Source: Ruaniaceae bacterium (GTDB lineage: Bacteria > Actinomycetota > Actinomycetes > Actinomycetales > Actinomycetaceae). Taken from it: a DNA stretch of 6,137 nt. The notes below the pieces were generated by a model, which was not told where the DNA came from, did not search any database, and saw only the letters and a list, made by a program, of their open reading frames with translations. The DNA is taken from the NCBI GenBank assembly GCA_030450655.1, contig JAKDIE010000091.1, positions 1 through 6,137 on the forward strand. The letters are read 5' to 3'. Both the position numbers and the translations under genes were made by a program. Of the stretch, positions 5,720 to 6,137 are shown one piece after another; the first letter of the stretch is position 1; every line of letters begins with the position of its first letter.

Positions 5720-6137
5720 GCGTTCAGGGCCTCGGTTACGGCAGGGGAGACCAGTTCGATCTGCCACGGGCGCGCGTCCGAATCCTCCAAGGCCACGTGC
5801 ACATCACCGCTCTGCCAGGCGATCGCGCGTTGGAGGGCGGGGGAGAGCAGATTCTCCTGAGGGACAGTGTGCTCCTCGGCAAGTTCACCGATCACGCGCC
5901 GCACGATGGTGAGCCGCTCGGCGGCCTCCGGATTGACGTTCTTCCAGTTTCGCGGATCGGGCAGACCCTCGCGGCTCGGCCCGCGGCGAGGCGGAAGCTC
6001 GGACGCCTCAAGTCCCATCGCCCGCGCGTACGCCTCCTCCCAGCGCGCCCGCTGCACGCGGAACGTGCGACCGCTCGGCAGGGTCCGCGGCAGGGGATCG
6101 CGTGTGGCGAGCGCCATGATCGCCCGATCGTTCACGA
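5716..6137 (-). CDS. rnd: Ribonuclease D-like protein, C-terminal HRDC-containing fragment
   Basis: This is the C-terminal ~139 residues of a protein resembling actinobacterial ribonuclease D, a DEDD-type 3'-5' exoribonuclease acting in RNA 3'-end trimming. The N-terminal exonuclease domain lies beyond the window's right edge. Visible is the end of one HRDC-like helical region (VNDRAIMALA, then RWEEAYARAMGL), a proline/arginine-rich linker (SELPPRRGPSREGLPDPRNW), and a second helical unit NPEAAERLTIVRRVIGELAE with VPQENLLSPALQRAIAW. It ends in the typical RPWQIELVSPAVTEAL segment. The GTG at 6135 is probably internal, because VNDRAIMALA corresponds to the conserved I/LPDxAI position within the HRDC fold, not to a protein start. 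Adjacency to dxs in convergent orientation matches the mycobacterial arrangement (dxs1 beside an HRDC/RNase D gene), which strengthens the call. The catalytic domain cannot be checked here. Confidence 0.82.
   Translation of the reverse strand, partial: VNDRAIMALATRDPLPRTLPSGRTFRVQRARWEEAYARAMGLEASELPPRRGPSREGLPDPRNWKNVNPEAAERLTIVRRVIGELAEEHTVPQENLLSPALQRAIAWQSGDVHVALEDSDARPWQIELVSPAVTEALNA

Overview
The window is GC-rich, densely coding DNA from an actinobacterium (phylum-level call). The evidence is the actinobacterial form of the PriA C-terminus, a DUF222/13E12-type HNH protein, an actinobacterial-type LexA box (TTCGAAC-N4-GTTCGAA), TANNNT promoters placed for leaderless transcripts, and a dxs gene tail-to-tail with a ribonuclease D gene, as around dxs1 in mycobacteria. 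Genus cannot be read from this piece alone.

Layout: (1) 1-469, plus strand, is the 3' end of priA (replication restart). (2) 470-525 is a short spacer holding a strong but apparently orphaned Shine-Dalgarno and start codon. (3) 526-1722, minus strand, is a complete DUF222/HNH-endonuclease-like gene convergent with priA. (4) 1723-1828 is its promoter region, with a perfectly symmetric SOS box lying in the spacer of a good sigma70-type promoter whose predicted transcript starts at the ATG. (5) 1829-3712, minus strand, is a cytoplasmic S9-family serine peptidase. (6) 3713-3787 is a compact divergent promoter region. (7) 3788-5719, plus strand, is dxs, the first enzyme of the MEP isoprenoid pathway. 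(8) 5716-6137, minus strand, is the C-terminal part of a ribonuclease D-like protein whose stop codon interlocks with that of dxs in one CTAG.

Most of the window is housekeeping: priA, dxs and rnd are common core genes and show intact family motifs where visible. The accessory-looking element is the HNH gene with its own LexA-controlled promoter. It lies just after priA, where many actinobacteria carry further co-directional genes, and priA here is followed only by a nine-codon reading frame behind an excellent ribosome-binding site. The best-supported interesting observation is therefore a DNA-damage-inducible nuclease-like gene, probably mobile or selfish, beside the replication-restart gene. 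Its operator looks like the product of a 12-bp tandem duplication. This resembles the known SOS regulation of some mycobacterial 13E12 genes, so it is a good example of a poorly understood family rather than a clearly new system. I saw no tRNA, rRNA, CRISPR array, insertion sequence or convincing intrinsic terminator.
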